Shown here in pieces: positions 1 to 12,155 of a stretch of 64,000 bases of DNA. Both the position numbers and the translations under genes were made by a program. Within the stretch, counting starts at the first letter, position 1, and each line of letters starts with the position of its first letter. The notes under the pieces are model-generated. The model saw only the letters and a list, made by a program, of their open reading frames with translations, was not told where the DNA came from and made no database searches. Location of the stretch: assembly GCA_027574665.1 (NCBI GenBank), contig CM050690.1:71715433-71779432 (forward strand). The letters are read 5' to 3'. Source of the stretch: Rhynochetos jubatus (lineage: Eukaryota; Chordata; Aves; Eurypygiformes; Rhynochetidae).

Positions 1-1336
1 ATCTCCAAGATTTTGCCCCCTGGTTTGTCTTCAGTTTAAGGTTGGAACACGAAACTCGATACCTTTCCAGTTATGAAGCTTATGACCACTGAGACAAGTA
101 GAAGGAAGGGTGCCCATATCCAACACGCGACGCTCAGGCTGCATTCCAATATCAGGATTACTTTTTGTCAAAGCTGTGTGCAAAGGCAACCTCAAACGTC
201 GAACATTCCCTCTGTCCAAACATTTAGTGTAGATTTTCCTCAAAAAGGTATTAACAGTTTAAGTGTTTTCGTGAGAATAAGCAACGATACCGTCCCCTGT
301 AAAACGCCGTACGACACGATGAAGGAGAGCCGTAGTCAGACCCAAGAGGGGAAAAAGCACAGAAACCCAGAAGGAAATCAAGGTGCCATGTTTTGTAGGT
401 GAAGCACACGTAGGTACTGTTACTTCTGCTGTTATTTTTAGACAGAATGGTTCTGCCACGCATTGTCCACAGTTCCCCTGCTCTGAAGAGCAGAAATACT
501 TCCAAGCCCTTCAAATGCCTCTCTCCTGCTTGACTCCCATGCCCAGCAGAGCCGGCTGGTTCCCAGGGTGTCAGAGCTCTACAGAGCTGCTTCCCCTACC
601 AGAGCTCTGCGCTGTATGTAACAGTGTGCACTTCCTTGCGCTTCTGGGACCGTGTGCACCAAAAACAAGGAAAAGTTAAAAAAAGGACTGAGCACTGGTT
701 TCACTAACTTCAAGAGACAAGGTAGCATTTTCATTTTACCTTTTATTGTAACGTTTCTGAGAAAATCAGTAAGTGGAATTACACTTGTATTTGATCCTTT
801 TCGTTTGCTTTACCGAGTGGTGAGGTTCTTTGATTTTGCTAATTGTAAAACAATGCTTTTTGGGTTTATTTCCTTCTTTTACTTTTTCATTTCACTTGGA
901 GACTATTCCTGTTTAAATTCAGCTCTATAAAATGCATTTCACAAGGTCAAAATCATAGCAAGTCTTGATATAATTAAAAAAATATTTGTTCTGTGAAGTA
1001 TTTTAAAAAAAACGGTTTCAGTTTCAGGAAGTTTCAGTAGAATTTTATGTTGGATTACTGTTTCAAAGAAAATAAAGCCTTAAAGAGTCAAGAAAAGAGA
1101 TTGAGGCCCATGTTCAGGCATTTTTGGAGGCGTCTGTGCACCAGAGCTGAGGAGATTTTTCAGGAGATGTTTTGCTCATGTGTGTGATTGGCTCAGTATT
1201 CCTATTTCTTGTGGTTAATATCTGTACAGTGATTATTCCGTTATTTCTAGAGCAGATCACATGATGACAGTATTGTGTACTGTTTATTTTATCAATGACA
1301 GTAAGTCTTTTTCTCCTTTTTTCTCCACCCCCATAG
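1..1336 (+). other. SLC45A2: SLC45A2 intron 2 (partial)
   Basis: Non-coding sequence upstream of the exon 3 acceptor at 1335-1336. It ends in a pyrimidine-rich tract (ttctccacccccatag). No repeat or conserved coding stretch was recognised; short open frames here do not resemble any family. Confidence 0.8.
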
Positions 1337-1662
1337 GTTTGGGAGGAGCCCTGGGTTATCTGACAGGTGCTATGGATTGGGGTCAAACTGTGCTAGGATA
1401 TACCTTGGCATCGGAATTCCAGGTGATTTTCTTCTTCGCAGCCTTGGTTTTTGTAATCTGCTTTACCATACATCTGCGCAGTATTCCCGAAATCCCACTC
1501 AGATACGAAAACGAAGAGTCAAAGTTCTTGTTGGAAGTGACTGAATCCTATAAATACAGCTCCATAGAGGAGGAAATCAGGAACGGGTACTTAAAGTCAA
1601 CATGTACTGAAATAAAGGCTGCAGCTAACCAAGAGGAATGTGTGGCTACGTCATGTACAGAG
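1337..1662 (+). CDS. SLC45A2: SLC45A2 exon 3
   Basis: The acceptor is ccatag and the donor gtaagt. The exon opens with two bases of a split glycine codon, then encodes [14 protein letters not shown], a hydrophobic membrane segment ([18 protein letters not shown]), the RSIPEIPLR turn, and the first part of the long cytosolic loop between the sixth and seventh membrane segments. The loop is acidic and poorly conserved ([16 protein letters not shown]), as expected for this family. The frame ends at phase 0. Confidence 0.95.
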
Positions 1663-4600
1663 GTAAGTGCAGAGATGGTTCTGTAACCCACATCGTTTCA
1701 TCCTTGGAGACCCTCTAATTAGCTAATGCTGACTATTTGGATTGAAGCCCTTTCACACACACAGAAAAAGAACCCTTCACTAGGATACAGGGTCAGTAGA
1801 GAGCCTGTTTGCTTTTCTTTTTTCGTTTTATTTATGACGTATTTCCAGCAAGAGGGACGAGACGGACCAGCCCTGATGCTTTGAACAATTGGCAGGGACA
1901 AGGGAGAACCCTCTGTGTCAGTCTCCTATTACCCTCCTCATCGCCAAGAGGATATATTGTGTCTTTTAGTGCTGACAGAATGAACGTCACTTGCGGACAG
2001 GGACTGCAGGCCATGAATCTCGTACATAAAGCTGTAACTCCCATGGAAGTCCACCCACGCACACATGTAGTACAACTGTTGGTTCCCTGGCCTGATGAAC
2101 AGTCCAGTTATGCTGCTGCCTGGCATTTCGCTGGGGATTTATTGACAGTACTGATATGTTTAAAATTGCTACTTCTGCAACAATGCTACCTCGCTTCTGG
2201 AGTTTTAGTTTGATTTTAAAGTGATGTTGTAGCTGTGTCTTTGGCAGAACTTGTAGGTGGGAGAGAACAGTGAGTACTTTCAAATCATCACTGTTATTTT
2301 GTTCTCTCCTGCATTTTTGTGAAAGATTGCTTCAACCTAAGGCAACTAGGACAAGGTGAAACTGCCTGGACAATATCTGGAGAGCACATTTCCACAACAG
2401 TCTTGGGAACAGATAATAGTTTTTACTGTTTTGTGGATGACTTTCAGTGCTAGGAATCCTCACTGTGCTCTCATGGTACCCTAGGCAAGCTAGGGCTGAT
2501 GCATATGTTTAGCTCCTAGTATAATAATAAGTGATGAAACAGTTACTTGTTGTTTTAATTTCAGGTCTGATCTCTTGGTGTTATCTATATCTATTCCTGA
2601 TACAGGTCTTGATAAATCAGGTAAAACCACTGAGAATGTGCAGAAGGTTATAAGTTAGAAACCTAACGTTTAAGCTACAAATAAAAGGGTTTTATTATCT
2701 TTTACTGTTTTTCATTTGTGTTATAATAGCACTTTGCACTCAGAACCCCAAGAAAAATACTATGACACCAGATACAACACAAAAGTAGAACAAAAGGTGA
2801 ACACTGCCTGATGAAAGTGCCAGGCAAACAGCACAGCAAGCAGCAGTCCGTCAGGAGAATATGGCTGGCACACGGCGCTGCTGTCCCCGTTTCCCCACCA
2901 TAAATCAGCTTGGGCAGCCAGCATCCTCAGCCAGCACTGGTCACCTGGAGCATCCTCCAGACTGTCGGAGATGCTGGGTGTCACTGGCGGCTTAGCCCTT
3001 GTGGGCACTACAGGAAGGACGTAAAATGAGGATGAGAGAGCAGATGCAGTGAAAGCAAGGGAAGCAGGCTGTGGGTCGGGGTAGCCTCTACCTTGGCAAG
3101 AGCTAATGCCCCTGAGTTAGTAACACCTGGCACCCATGGAAAAGCTCTGGTGTCCACTGTGGGCAAGCTTCTGCCACTGCCCACAGATCCTGGCTGTATT
3201 TGTAGCTGGACAGCCTGTCAGAGGCTCGCGATGCTTTGATCTGTCTCATGCTTCTTTGATGTGCCCGGGCATGTATAAATTCTAGACACTCACTGCCTTA
3301 ATGGTCTGTCTCTTGTGGCACATGTTTTCTGGGTTCATTCATTACTGTAATTGCTTCCTTGAAGAAATGGTTTGGTTTCCTGTTTTTCTGTGCTCTTTTT
3401 TTGCTGCAGGCATCATGGCCTTATATCTTCTAAATTAAGGACTGTGCTCTTAGTTGCTAATAGCTGCCCGTGATTATTAATGAGATTTGACCTGTTACAG
3501 TATGAACAGACATCCAAAATGATTCATCTTTTGTTCTTTAGTTTGGTGCCAAGTTACTCAGGGTCTACTGCCATAAAACCCATGTCATAATGGTTCCTCT
3601 GTATCATTACGAATCACCTTAAGCCTTGAGCTGTCGTGTGTTTATGGAGAAAACCTTTGGGTACTGTGAACTTTTGAAGGATAAGGAGCTTAAATGGAGC
3701 CAAACTTCAGCACATCGTTTAAATTAGTGTGGGTTTTGTGTGTTGGTGTGTACCAAGTGTGTGCATTACACATTTCAGTTTCCACTTCCACTCCCCCTAA
3801 CACCTAAACAGAAAGTAAGCATTTCTATCTAGCTGTCAAATTATTGTCTGCAAATACACCAGTGCCCTTTGCAGTTCCCTGACCTTATGTTAACACTTCG
3901 AATGAAAAGGCTGTTTTAAAGAACCGTGTGGAAGAGTTGGCCAAATTAAATAAGGCAAGACAAACAATAGTAATTGTCCTTGAAAGAACACTAATAAGAC
4001 AATGCAGATTTTTGAGTTTGTTTTGGTTTTGTTTTTTTTTTTTAATAACTGTAGAAGAATAGAAGGCTTAACCCATTAAAAAGTGACAGTGATGCCAAGA
4101 CAAATTCCAAGGGATTTGGAAAATATGCAGTGCAAGGTGAAAGTCAGCAACATGAATTTTGGCATTCCTATGAGGATTAAAAACCTCCCACTGGAGCCAA
4201 GTATTTACCAACTTCATATGTGGTGATTATTTGCAGAGTAGCTCGCAGCATAACCTAGTTCAACGGAAAGCAGAATTGTGAAAAGTAAGTAGAACATTGA
4301 AGTAAATAAAAAAATGTCATTAGCTTACAGCAAATTGAAGACAAAATTCAGCTTTCCGGTAGTGAACATAACTTTTACAGTTCGTCCACATTTCATGTCC
4401 GTACAGCTTCCCTTACCACCTCTCCCAACACTGTCACCTCCAAACATCACTAGGGAAAGTTGGAAGCGCACGTATAAATCACGCACCTATAAAGCAATAT
4501 CTTTTTTTTTTCTTTAAAAGCAAAGAACCATACAGGAGCTCTAAGGCAGTAAGATTTGTGTGACATCAAGCACACCCACAGTACTAAAAAAAGATCAGGT

Positions 4601-7600
4601 GATACAAGTGATCTGATGGATGTGACTGGAAAAGAAACTGAGAGAGGGTTTTGGGGCACAGGGCTCAGACAAGGAGGAGAGAGATAAGGTGGGGCATTGA
4701 AGGTGGTGAGAAATTCTGGTTTTGCCCATTTGTGAGGTTTGTTAACCAGCCCCGGCACGTTCTCATTTTGAAATGAGTCATTCCTCCCATGGGATGAGCT
4801 GTTCAGGTGCTGGAGCTCACATTCTCTGGGTGCTAGGATTTTTAGCAGTGCCGCATCTCGTTTGAGTTATCACCGTCTGTCCCTGCTTCTCAGAGGGGAC
4901 GACAGTATATGGTTGAAGTCTTACAATATGCCAGAAGAGGTGAGGTTCCCAGGGAATTTAGCACAGAGAAGGGAAAGGCAATGAGGTCTCAGAAGTGCTG
5001 TATTCTACAACTGACACATTTTAATTCTCAGGAAGTATTTTGAGTTTCATTTTTTTCCATGGCATCTTTAAAATTTCAGTGTAAAGCTGATTGTCTCCAT
5101 AAAGAAATTGGTTTTGTTTCTGGTTTTGGATTTTTTTCTTTTGAAACTTCACTGAATCTGTTTTGGCAGAAAATTTTCACTTAGGTCTACAAGTAAATAA
5201 TAATCCTACTGATTGTAACAGCAAGAAATGTTACGCCCTTGCTGATATGCCCCAGCTCTCCCAGAGTGTCTGTGAATTTTTCAGATGACTTTATTAGGCA
5301 ATGGCTCTACAAATCAAACACAAATAAAGGACGTTCAGCACCCAAGCAGCCCCTCCTAGCAAAAAATAAAACACTTTGGAAGTTTAGCAATGAAAAGACG
5401 CCGAGGCCTTCTTCATTTGCTCTCAGCTATTTTATTAGCCTTCAGGGCAATAATACAGTGTTGTCGTTAAATTCTTGCTTTTAGGATCAAAGACGGATGA
5501 CCCTTAAGTCACTCTTGAAGACACTTTTAAACATGCCATCCCACTATCGCTATCTGTGTGTGAGCCACCTCTTTGGATGGATGGCTTTCCTGTCCAACAT
5601 GCTCTTCTTCACGGATTTCATGGGACAGGTAAAGGCATAAAATCCTCTCGCTTCTCCTTCCTCATAGCATCTCCTCCTCCTCCAGAAAGAAATGAGAGGG
5701 TGTTACAATCCTGAAGCAGTGACAGTGGTGGCAAAACCAGTTGTATCTGGATGGCTCAACAGGAGTTTTGTAGAACAGCCAATTGACATCAGGCCCTCGT
5801 ACTGAGCCAGTCTGTTGGATCTTTGGGGAAAACCTTTTAGTATTTGTGTCTATTTAACTGTTCCAAATGAAGCTCTCAAAGCTGTTCCAAACACATCCAT
5901 TCTCTGCTTTGGCTTCGGAGCTGCTCTGAGGTGGGCAGGTTCCCTAACTGAAATGATGCCAGCCTTGCTTGGATGCAGCTGGGCTTACCTTGGTGCATGG
6001 GCTGGAGCCTGGCCACCTGCACTGCAGCCTCCCTGGCCTCAGGCTCTGCAGCCCTTTGCACACAGTGAGCTGCTGGGTACCTGAAGGCTCTCATCTTCTT
6101 GAATTTGACTGTCCCTGCCATACCTCTTTAAACCTTTCCCTGAGTCCGTCTGCCAGTGATTATTTGCCTTGGTGACATCCAGTGCTCCTTCTCCCACACC
6201 GTTCCCAGGCAGAAAGGCTGTATGTCCTTGCCAGTGATTCTTGACTATATGATGCTGTCTGCCTCCTTTCTTCCAGGGTACAAATATGCTCCTGGCTCAA
6301 ATCCTCTCACTGCCAGGTCCTTCTTTCTGTGGTTCCACCTAGTATTCCCATTTCCTTGCCTTTTTCTGTCTCTATAGCTGAGAGGGAGGAATTTTTTTTT
6401 TTTTTCCTGCAGGGTATATGAACAAATGAAAGAAAAAGTTTTGCTTGCCTAGATAAGGAATTGAATAAGACAATTACTGGGTGGAAAAATGAATGTTTTG
6501 GGGTAAGCGTAAAAGAGAAAACAAAAAAAAAATTGTAGATATATTAGGGAAAGAAAGGCTAAGTCAAGAAGGCAAAAGAAGAGAGTGAAGGAGAGTGAGA
6601 AATATGACATCCAAAGGAAAAAGAACAAACAAGTCAGTGTAGAGTGGACAGTCCAGGAAGAGGCAGAGGGTAATAAATGAGGAGGAGCCTGGGATGTGAG
6701 AGTCTGGGAAAAATGAGTCTGAAACCTGGAAAACTATGAAAGGATGGCTAGAGCCCTGATTAACAGTTTTCTTTGGTGCTCATTATCCCTCCCACCAGGG
6801 ATGAGGCCCTGTATTGGTTCCCACGTTCCCATAAGAAAGAAGTATATGCATGCAGTCCTTGATTTCTGTGATCTCTGTGGTCTCTTTCAGGTGGTGTATC
6901 AGGGTAATCCTTACGCACCTCATAACTCCACGCTTTACCTGACCTACAAAGCGGGAGTAGAGGTGGGATGCTGGGGGCTGTGCATCAATGCAATTTCTTC
7001 GTCAGTCTATTCTTGTAAGTACCCATGAATGTACTCCAACACTGTAACACTGTTTTGAAAGCGTGTTTAAACTGTTCCCTATTTGCTATTGTTTTAAAAA
7101 ATAAAGCAATGCTAAATTACCTGGGTTTTTTTTCCACATTAAAACCTCAAGAAATGTTACATTCTCAGCATTGTTAGAAACGCATGTCTTATCGTGAACA
7201 ATTCCTGACCATGTGATGAGGGTTCACTTTGGGAATAAGGCATTGTTCTGTATGTGAATTGACTCTGAACACTGAAAATCATCTTGACATTAAATGCCAG
7301 ACTGAAATGGATGCCTTGGGCATCATCCTGAGATGCTCTTTCACCTATACTTCACCTGCTGTAGCTGTAGGTTCTTGAAGGTCACTCTGATGTCCTTTCC
7401 CCATCTGCATTACTCATGAAATAGCTCTTTCAGGATGCAGCAGAAGTTCTAGCCAGAAGCATGAACCTTGCGCTCCAACGTTGTGTATAAAAATGCTAGC
7501 ACAGTTCCCCAGACAGGTTTCACCACAGCTCCTACCAAGGATTATAAAAACTACTTGCGATCCAAAAACTCAGATGAGTAGCATTTTGGGGGCTGAACTG

Positions 7601-10600
7601 AGTATCTAAAAGAGGATTGAGGGAATTCTTTTCTCCTTTGGAGCTTAACTACAGGCATTTCTGTATCGCCTTTCTCAGCTCAGACTGAGGTTGATGCCAA
7701 ATGTTTGCATTATAATCAAACGGCGGAAATGTCTGAGGCTGTCAATGAGGCACTTCTTCCAGAATGGTTGTTAACTACTTGTTCTCTGGAGCTGGCTATG
7801 CCAGAATAAGACTGTTCGCCAGAGAGAAGTATTCTTTGGCAAGTTTGTACCTGCAGTAATTTGAGGCAACCTCCAAAACCACTTTCTTTCTTTCCACAGA
7901 CCTGCAGAAAATCCTTCTGCCGTACATAGGATTAAAGGGACTTTATTTCATTGGATACCTATTTTTTGGATTGGGTACTGGGTTAATTGGCTTGTTTCCC
8001 AATGTCTATTCAACTCTGGCTCTATGTTCCCTCTTTGGTGTCATGTCCAGCACACTGTACACAGTGCCGTTCCACCTCATTGCAGAGTATCACAGGGAAG
8101 AAGAGGTGAGTTCAATGTCTAAGGAAGGTTCAGTTTATATCTGTCTGGGTCTGTTTAGTCTATTTTGGGAGAAAACTGGATAGAACTGGTGCACAGCTTT
8201 TAATTTCAATTTCAAACCTTTTACGATGACATATGTTATGAACGGAAAGTTTCTGACAGAGAGAGGTAAGGTCTCCGCTCCAAACTCTCCCAACAGTCCT
8301 GCAGTGAGACAAATAATTATTTTTCATCACAAGTGAAACAAAACCAATCACAGTGTGTGTTCAGGCAGTAAGCAGATCGCAGGGCCCCACTTCGTGTTGC
8401 CTTCAAATGCTGCCTTCCTTGTATCCTTTCTTCCGGCTGTGTTAGCTGAGGACTTGACTTCTGAGTTCCTAAGGTTGACAACCACATTGAAAAAGGCTGG
8501 CAGAATTTTTAGCTAGCTGCAAAGTGTTACTAAAACTGTTAGTTAATAACGATATGAAGTTCAAGTACAAACAGTTTTATATAGTTCAGTATTAAATCAT
8601 ATACCATGTTCTCATTATCCCTCTAAATGTCTGGGGTTGGTTTTTGGACCTCCACAGCATAAAATCCTGTTTCCAAGGAAAATCTGGAAAAGATTGCATT
8701 CCTTATATCATGTTACTGGGCACAGCAGGACCTTCATGTCTTGTGGTGTTGAGCTGTTTAATGGAAAAGTCTTCTCAAGTCTCAAGTTAGTGAGACAGCT
8801 GGAATCAAGAAGGATTAAGAAGAGTTGAGAGGACTTAAGGAAAGTTCTCATTATATCTGGGGATATTTGAAGAAATTAATTAAGGAAATGTTGAACCATT
8901 GAAAAACAACATAGAAATATAGTTGAGACCAGCACAGGGCTAAATCAAGTCCTCGAGAACATGTCCTGCTGTTCCGCACAACTTTTAAGCACCACCATCT
9001 GAATGATGAATGCAAGGAAACTCTTAATTGTTCTGTTGAATCCTAGGAGGATGTCTCAATGTGGTTAAATACTTCACAGATCTGATTCCTAATTGTTCAG
9101 TTAATTTCTCTGTTCCTTCCAACCGAGAATGATTAGAAAGATAAAACAAGGGACAGGGAATGAACCCAGTTGAGGGTGAGATCACAGTCCTAACCTTGGG
9201 CCGGCCAATTCAGAAAGAGGCAGTAAAGGCAAAATTGTAGCCTAGCTCTGATTCAGAACTGTGCCAAGACAGAAATGAAATAAAATATGCTAAAGTGCTC
9301 ATGGACTTTTTATTTAATAGGCTAACATATTCAAATGTTACTTGTAAGACAACCGGTTGTTTCTTGTTTGGTGTATGGTACTTGCTCTGCCAGGTGTTAA
9401 ATTATATGTTAGTTCTGCTATTAACAGAATTAGGTTTGTCTCAAATCTTCTATAATGTCCAAGATAAAGAAAATAAAGAGGAAACATCAAGTGCCACATT
9501 GCATTCATTTACACATCCATATAATTGTGGTCGGAACTGCTGGCACATAGGAATACAGGGCACAGCCCAGCAAAATAGATATAATTCCAAAAACTTGTGT
9601 CTAAAATTGGAAATACTTCCGGTGAAAGGACTGTGTCGCTCCAGAACGTGGAGCAGATATTTTCCCTCAGTACACATTCTACCAAAATCATGTGCTACCT
9701 TTTAAAATGCCACCATTTCAACTCCTGTTCCGTGCTGCTGTTCCCTAGGATCCAAATTCAATTTGGTCTACTGGATTAGGAAGAGACTTCACGTGTCCAG
9801 TACTTCTGAGCTTTGCGTTAACAGCTCAAAGGCAATGTAATAGGTTTCTCAAAAAGCATCTTAATGGCCAAGAGTGTTTGGATATCAGAAGACAGCAGCA
9901 CAGATAGCCTACAGCATAGACACCCCTTGTTTGTTACAATACGACCTTCTTCGCTTAACAACCTATGAAGAAGAACAATAAATATGTCATCTATGACGTA
10001 ATTTCCCAACGAAACAGAATAGTTCCTTGCTGGAGGGAATGACAGAACTGCTGAAGTTAGAAGGGACCTCCAGAGACCATGTAGTCCAAGACCCCTGCTC
10101 AAGGGGGGCCACCTGGAGCAGGTTGCCCAGGGTCATATTCAGTCTGATTTTAATATTTCCAAGGATGGAGACTCCACCACCTCCTGGTCAACCTGTTCCA
10201 GTGATCAACGAACCTCACAGGGTGCTTATATACAAGATGCTTGTACAGAATAAATGAAGCCTTTTGCTCTGCTACGTGTATCATAGCAGATACACAGATA
10301 ATCAGTAGTTAACGGTCTTTGGTAGTGCGGAATAATCCTAGTCTGGACATTTGTTATCAGGTTATTCTTTTTCTCCAGCAATAAAAGCATTGTGTTTAGG
10401 CTTTAGTACAGAACTCCTTTACGTGCTTTGAGCCGTAACTCCAGAGCACCGTGCTCCATTGTAACAAATTATGCTCTGCATGTGTGTGGGACGTGTATGA
10501 CTCGTCTTAACGTCCCTTTGAGGCTCTTCTTCAACCGTAAGAGCTGGAGATAAGTTATCCATGACGAGGTGTCCTCTACTGTGAAACGTCTGTTTTCCAG

Positions 10601-11136
10601 AGCTCAAATAGACCTGAACTTGGAGGAAATGGCTAATTTTTCTGATCAAGTTTCAATTCTTTTATTGAGAGAAGGAATAGAGGGGAAAATTGCAGGTGGG
10701 AGAAATGGGACAATTTGGGGGGACCTTGGAAAACGCATTATCACTTGTAAAATCTCTGTTTCAATTCTGTAAACCCCGTGGGACAAGCAGAAAAAACAGA
10801 GGGAAGCAGAGAGCTATTGGCTTGTTTTGCTGCACCTGGGGGGTCGTCAGTGCATCGGCTGAGAGCCGCACTGTCTCATTTCACTGGGTTTTGTTTTGTG
10901 CTTATTTGCAGAGCCTGAAGCTGCGGGATGGGGATCAAGCCAAAGAGCACGAGCGAGGGAAGGGCATTGACTGTGCTGCTCTCACCTGCATGGTCCAGCT
11001 GGCCCAGATCATTCTCGGTGTGGGCCTGGGGCTCTTGGTTAGCGTTGCCGGCAGCACAGTCACCGTGATTTCGGCCTCTATGGTGGCACTGATCGGCTGC
11101 TGCTTTGTTGCTTTTTGTGTTCGATACGTGGACTAG
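1337..11136 (+). CDS. SLC45A2: SLC45A2 (MATP), 3' half: coding exons 3-7 of 7
   Basis: Solute carrier 45A2 is a 12-membrane-segment, sucrose/H+ symporter-like protein of melanosome membranes; it supports melanosome pH and tyrosinase activity, and its loss causes OCA4 in humans and silver or imperfect-albino plumage in chicken (established knowledge). Five exons are seen: 1337-1662, 5485-5628, 6891-7014, 7900-8105 and 10912-11136. All have AG acceptors, and the first four have GT donors. The reading frame joins cleanly (phases 1, 0, 0, 1, 0) and gives about 340 residues, the C-terminal two thirds of a roughly 530-residue protein. Recognisable stretches are [50 protein letters not shown] and the C-terminal FVRYVD-like CVRYVD. 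No frameshift or stop interrupts it. Exons 1-2 (about 190 residues) lie before the window. The next gene, RXFP3, points towards it. Confidence 0.97.
1663..5484 (+). other. SLC45A2: SLC45A2 intron 3
   Basis: A 3.8 kb intron bounded by gtaagt and cttttag. It is AT-rich, with T-runs near 4030 and 4501. No element of a known repeat family or additional exon was recognised. Confidence 0.85.
5485..5628 (+). CDS. SLC45A2: SLC45A2 exon 4
   Basis: This 144 bp, 48-codon exon keeps phase 0 at both ends. It encodes the end of the cytosolic loop ([14 protein letters not shown]) and the seventh membrane segment ([19 protein letters not shown]) with the invariant [10 protein letters not shown]. The acceptor is cttttag and the donor gtaaag. 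Confidence 0.96.
5629..6890 (+). other. SLC45A2: SLC45A2 intron 4
   Basis: A 1.26 kb intron from gtaaag to ctctttcag. It contains a strong but apparently unused acceptor-like signal at 6391-6412 (a run of 14 T, then cctgcag). No repeat family was recognised. Confidence 0.85.
6891..7014 (+). CDS. SLC45A2: SLC45A2 exon 5
   Basis: This 124 bp exon starts at phase 0 and ends one base into a tyrosine codon. It encodes the luminal loop with an N-glycosylation sequon (HNST) and the [12 protein letters not shown] membrane segment. Codon 30 of the exon (6978-6980, CTG) is leucine; by exon length and phase it matches human residue 374, the site of the L374F pigmentation variant, so this bird carries the ancestral leucine. 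Confidence 0.95.
7015..7899 (+). other. SLC45A2: SLC45A2 intron 5
   Basis: A 0.9 kb intron from gtaagt to tttccacag. Apart from splice signals, nothing was recognised in it. Confidence 0.85.
7900..8105 (+). CDS. SLC45A2: SLC45A2 exon 6
   Basis: The exon completes the split tyrosine codon and adds 68 codons. It contains two membrane segments: [20 protein letters not shown], followed by PNVYST, and [19 protein letters not shown], followed by EYHREEE at the membrane edge. The exon ends at phase 0 before gtgagt. Confidence 0.96.
8106..10911 (+). other. SLC45A2: SLC45A2 intron 6
   Basis: A 2.8 kb intron from gtgagt to atttgcag. It carries a 5'-truncated CR1 LINE fragment in antisense near 10038-10222. 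A 136-codon open frame at 9295-9705 resembles no family and is probably chance. Confidence 0.85.
10038..10222 (-). mobile_element. CR1 LINE 3' fragment (antisense to SLC45A2)
   Basis: The text reads as the reverse of an avian CR1 3' end: tagaagggacctccagagacc, a stretch equivalent to agtccaa...cccctgctcaa, then gagcaggttgcccaggg, ggatggagactccaccacct and caacctgttccagtg. It is diverged and 5'-truncated, and carries no coding capacity. It is probably an old insertion in intron 6. Confidence 0.85.
10912..11136 (+). CDS. SLC45A2: SLC45A2 exon 7 (terminal coding exon)
   Basis: It encodes 74 residues and a TAG stop at 11134-11136. A charged, variable loop ([15 protein letters not shown]) is followed by the conserved [16 protein letters not shown] and the last two membrane segments, ending in CVRYVD. 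The loop is slightly shorter than in human. The acceptor is atttgcag. Confidence 0.96.
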   Translation, partial: SLKLRDGDQAKEHERGKGIDCAALTCMVQLAQIILGVGLGLLVSVAGSTVTVISASMVALIGCCFVAFCVRYVD

Positions 11137-12155
11137 GACTGTGTGAAGCCATTGGAAAGAATCTCCCCAGAGGAGTGTTTTCTTCCTGGGTCAGTATCAC
11201 TGGTGCTGTTGCTGTGCTGATACCGCTGTCGTGTCCTCCTCTCTTACCTCCTCGGAGCAGTTGCAATTCCAGAGCTTTACAAAATGGAGACGTCACAGAA
11301 CTGGTTGCCTAATGCCTCAGATTGAAAGCTTCTGTATTTTGACTGCTTTATGACTTCATTCCTGCTGACCTCAGTGTATTAACACACTATTACACATGAT
11401 GGTGTGTATGCTCATGGTATCTCGATGCCTGACCTGAGGAGTCATTATGAAACTCCTCATTATCAATTTGTGGAAGTTAATAGATGAAGTATGTGATAAA
11501 TCGAAGAAGTAATAAGAATGGATGGAGTCTGGAAGAAAGTTGTTACTCATCTTCTTTTTTAAGTATTTTAAGTTTGGGGATATTCCCTCTGGTAGCCACA
11601 AGCTGCAGGAGGATCAAACAGTTGTCAGAGGCCATGCAGGGTGCAATCGTGTTATCATTAGTAGTACTGTTAAATAGGATCAGTTAATTCCCAGCTATTG
11701 TCAAACGCAGGTTTAGGTGTGAAAGATGATTGGAATATAAGAAAGATTGAAGCCTATTGTTTAAAAGCATGACTGTGATGTAATTATTTTATATTGCATG
11801 TGGCATAAATGAAATGAAAGTACTGACTGAGCTTGTCATGAAAGTCTGCCTAAGGCTGCTCTGCAAATCCACGTGTAGGCACCTAAACAATCCATCTGTG
11901 GGAAACAGCTGCCATTTCTGCCTTCTTAAAAAATGGCCTCTTGACTTTGATACTGTAATTGAAAAAATGAACTTTTTTTTATAAGAATTTTAGGAATGGT
12001 TGTAAGCCACTTAAATCTTGACACTGAATATGACAGTATTTACTTTAAAGTAACGTTTATGTTTTCTCTATTTTCCTTCTTGCATCTAGCTTTGAGTGAA
12101 ATGCCATTTGCTCTTTACAGAATATTGTAAATAAATTCAGTTCTGCAAAGCACTA
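11137..12155 (+). other. SLC45A2: SLC45A2 3' UTR (inferred)
   Basis: AT-rich sequence between the stop codon and the first canonical poly(A) signal at 12130-12135. Its length of about 1 kb and lack of repeats fit a 3' UTR. The exact cleavage site is not visible. A second AATAAA at 12533-12538 could give a longer form. Confidence 0.55.
12130..12135 (+). terminator. SLC45A2: Poly(A) signal AATAAA, probable SLC45A2 3' end
   Basis: The first AATAAA after the SLC45A2 stop codon, 1 kb downstream. Use is inferred from position only; an alternative AATAAA lies at 12533-12538. Confidence 0.5.

Noticed and set aside
9295-9705. 136-codon frame in SLC45A2 intron 6
   Set aside because: No family resemblance, and the flanking exons splice cleanly without it.
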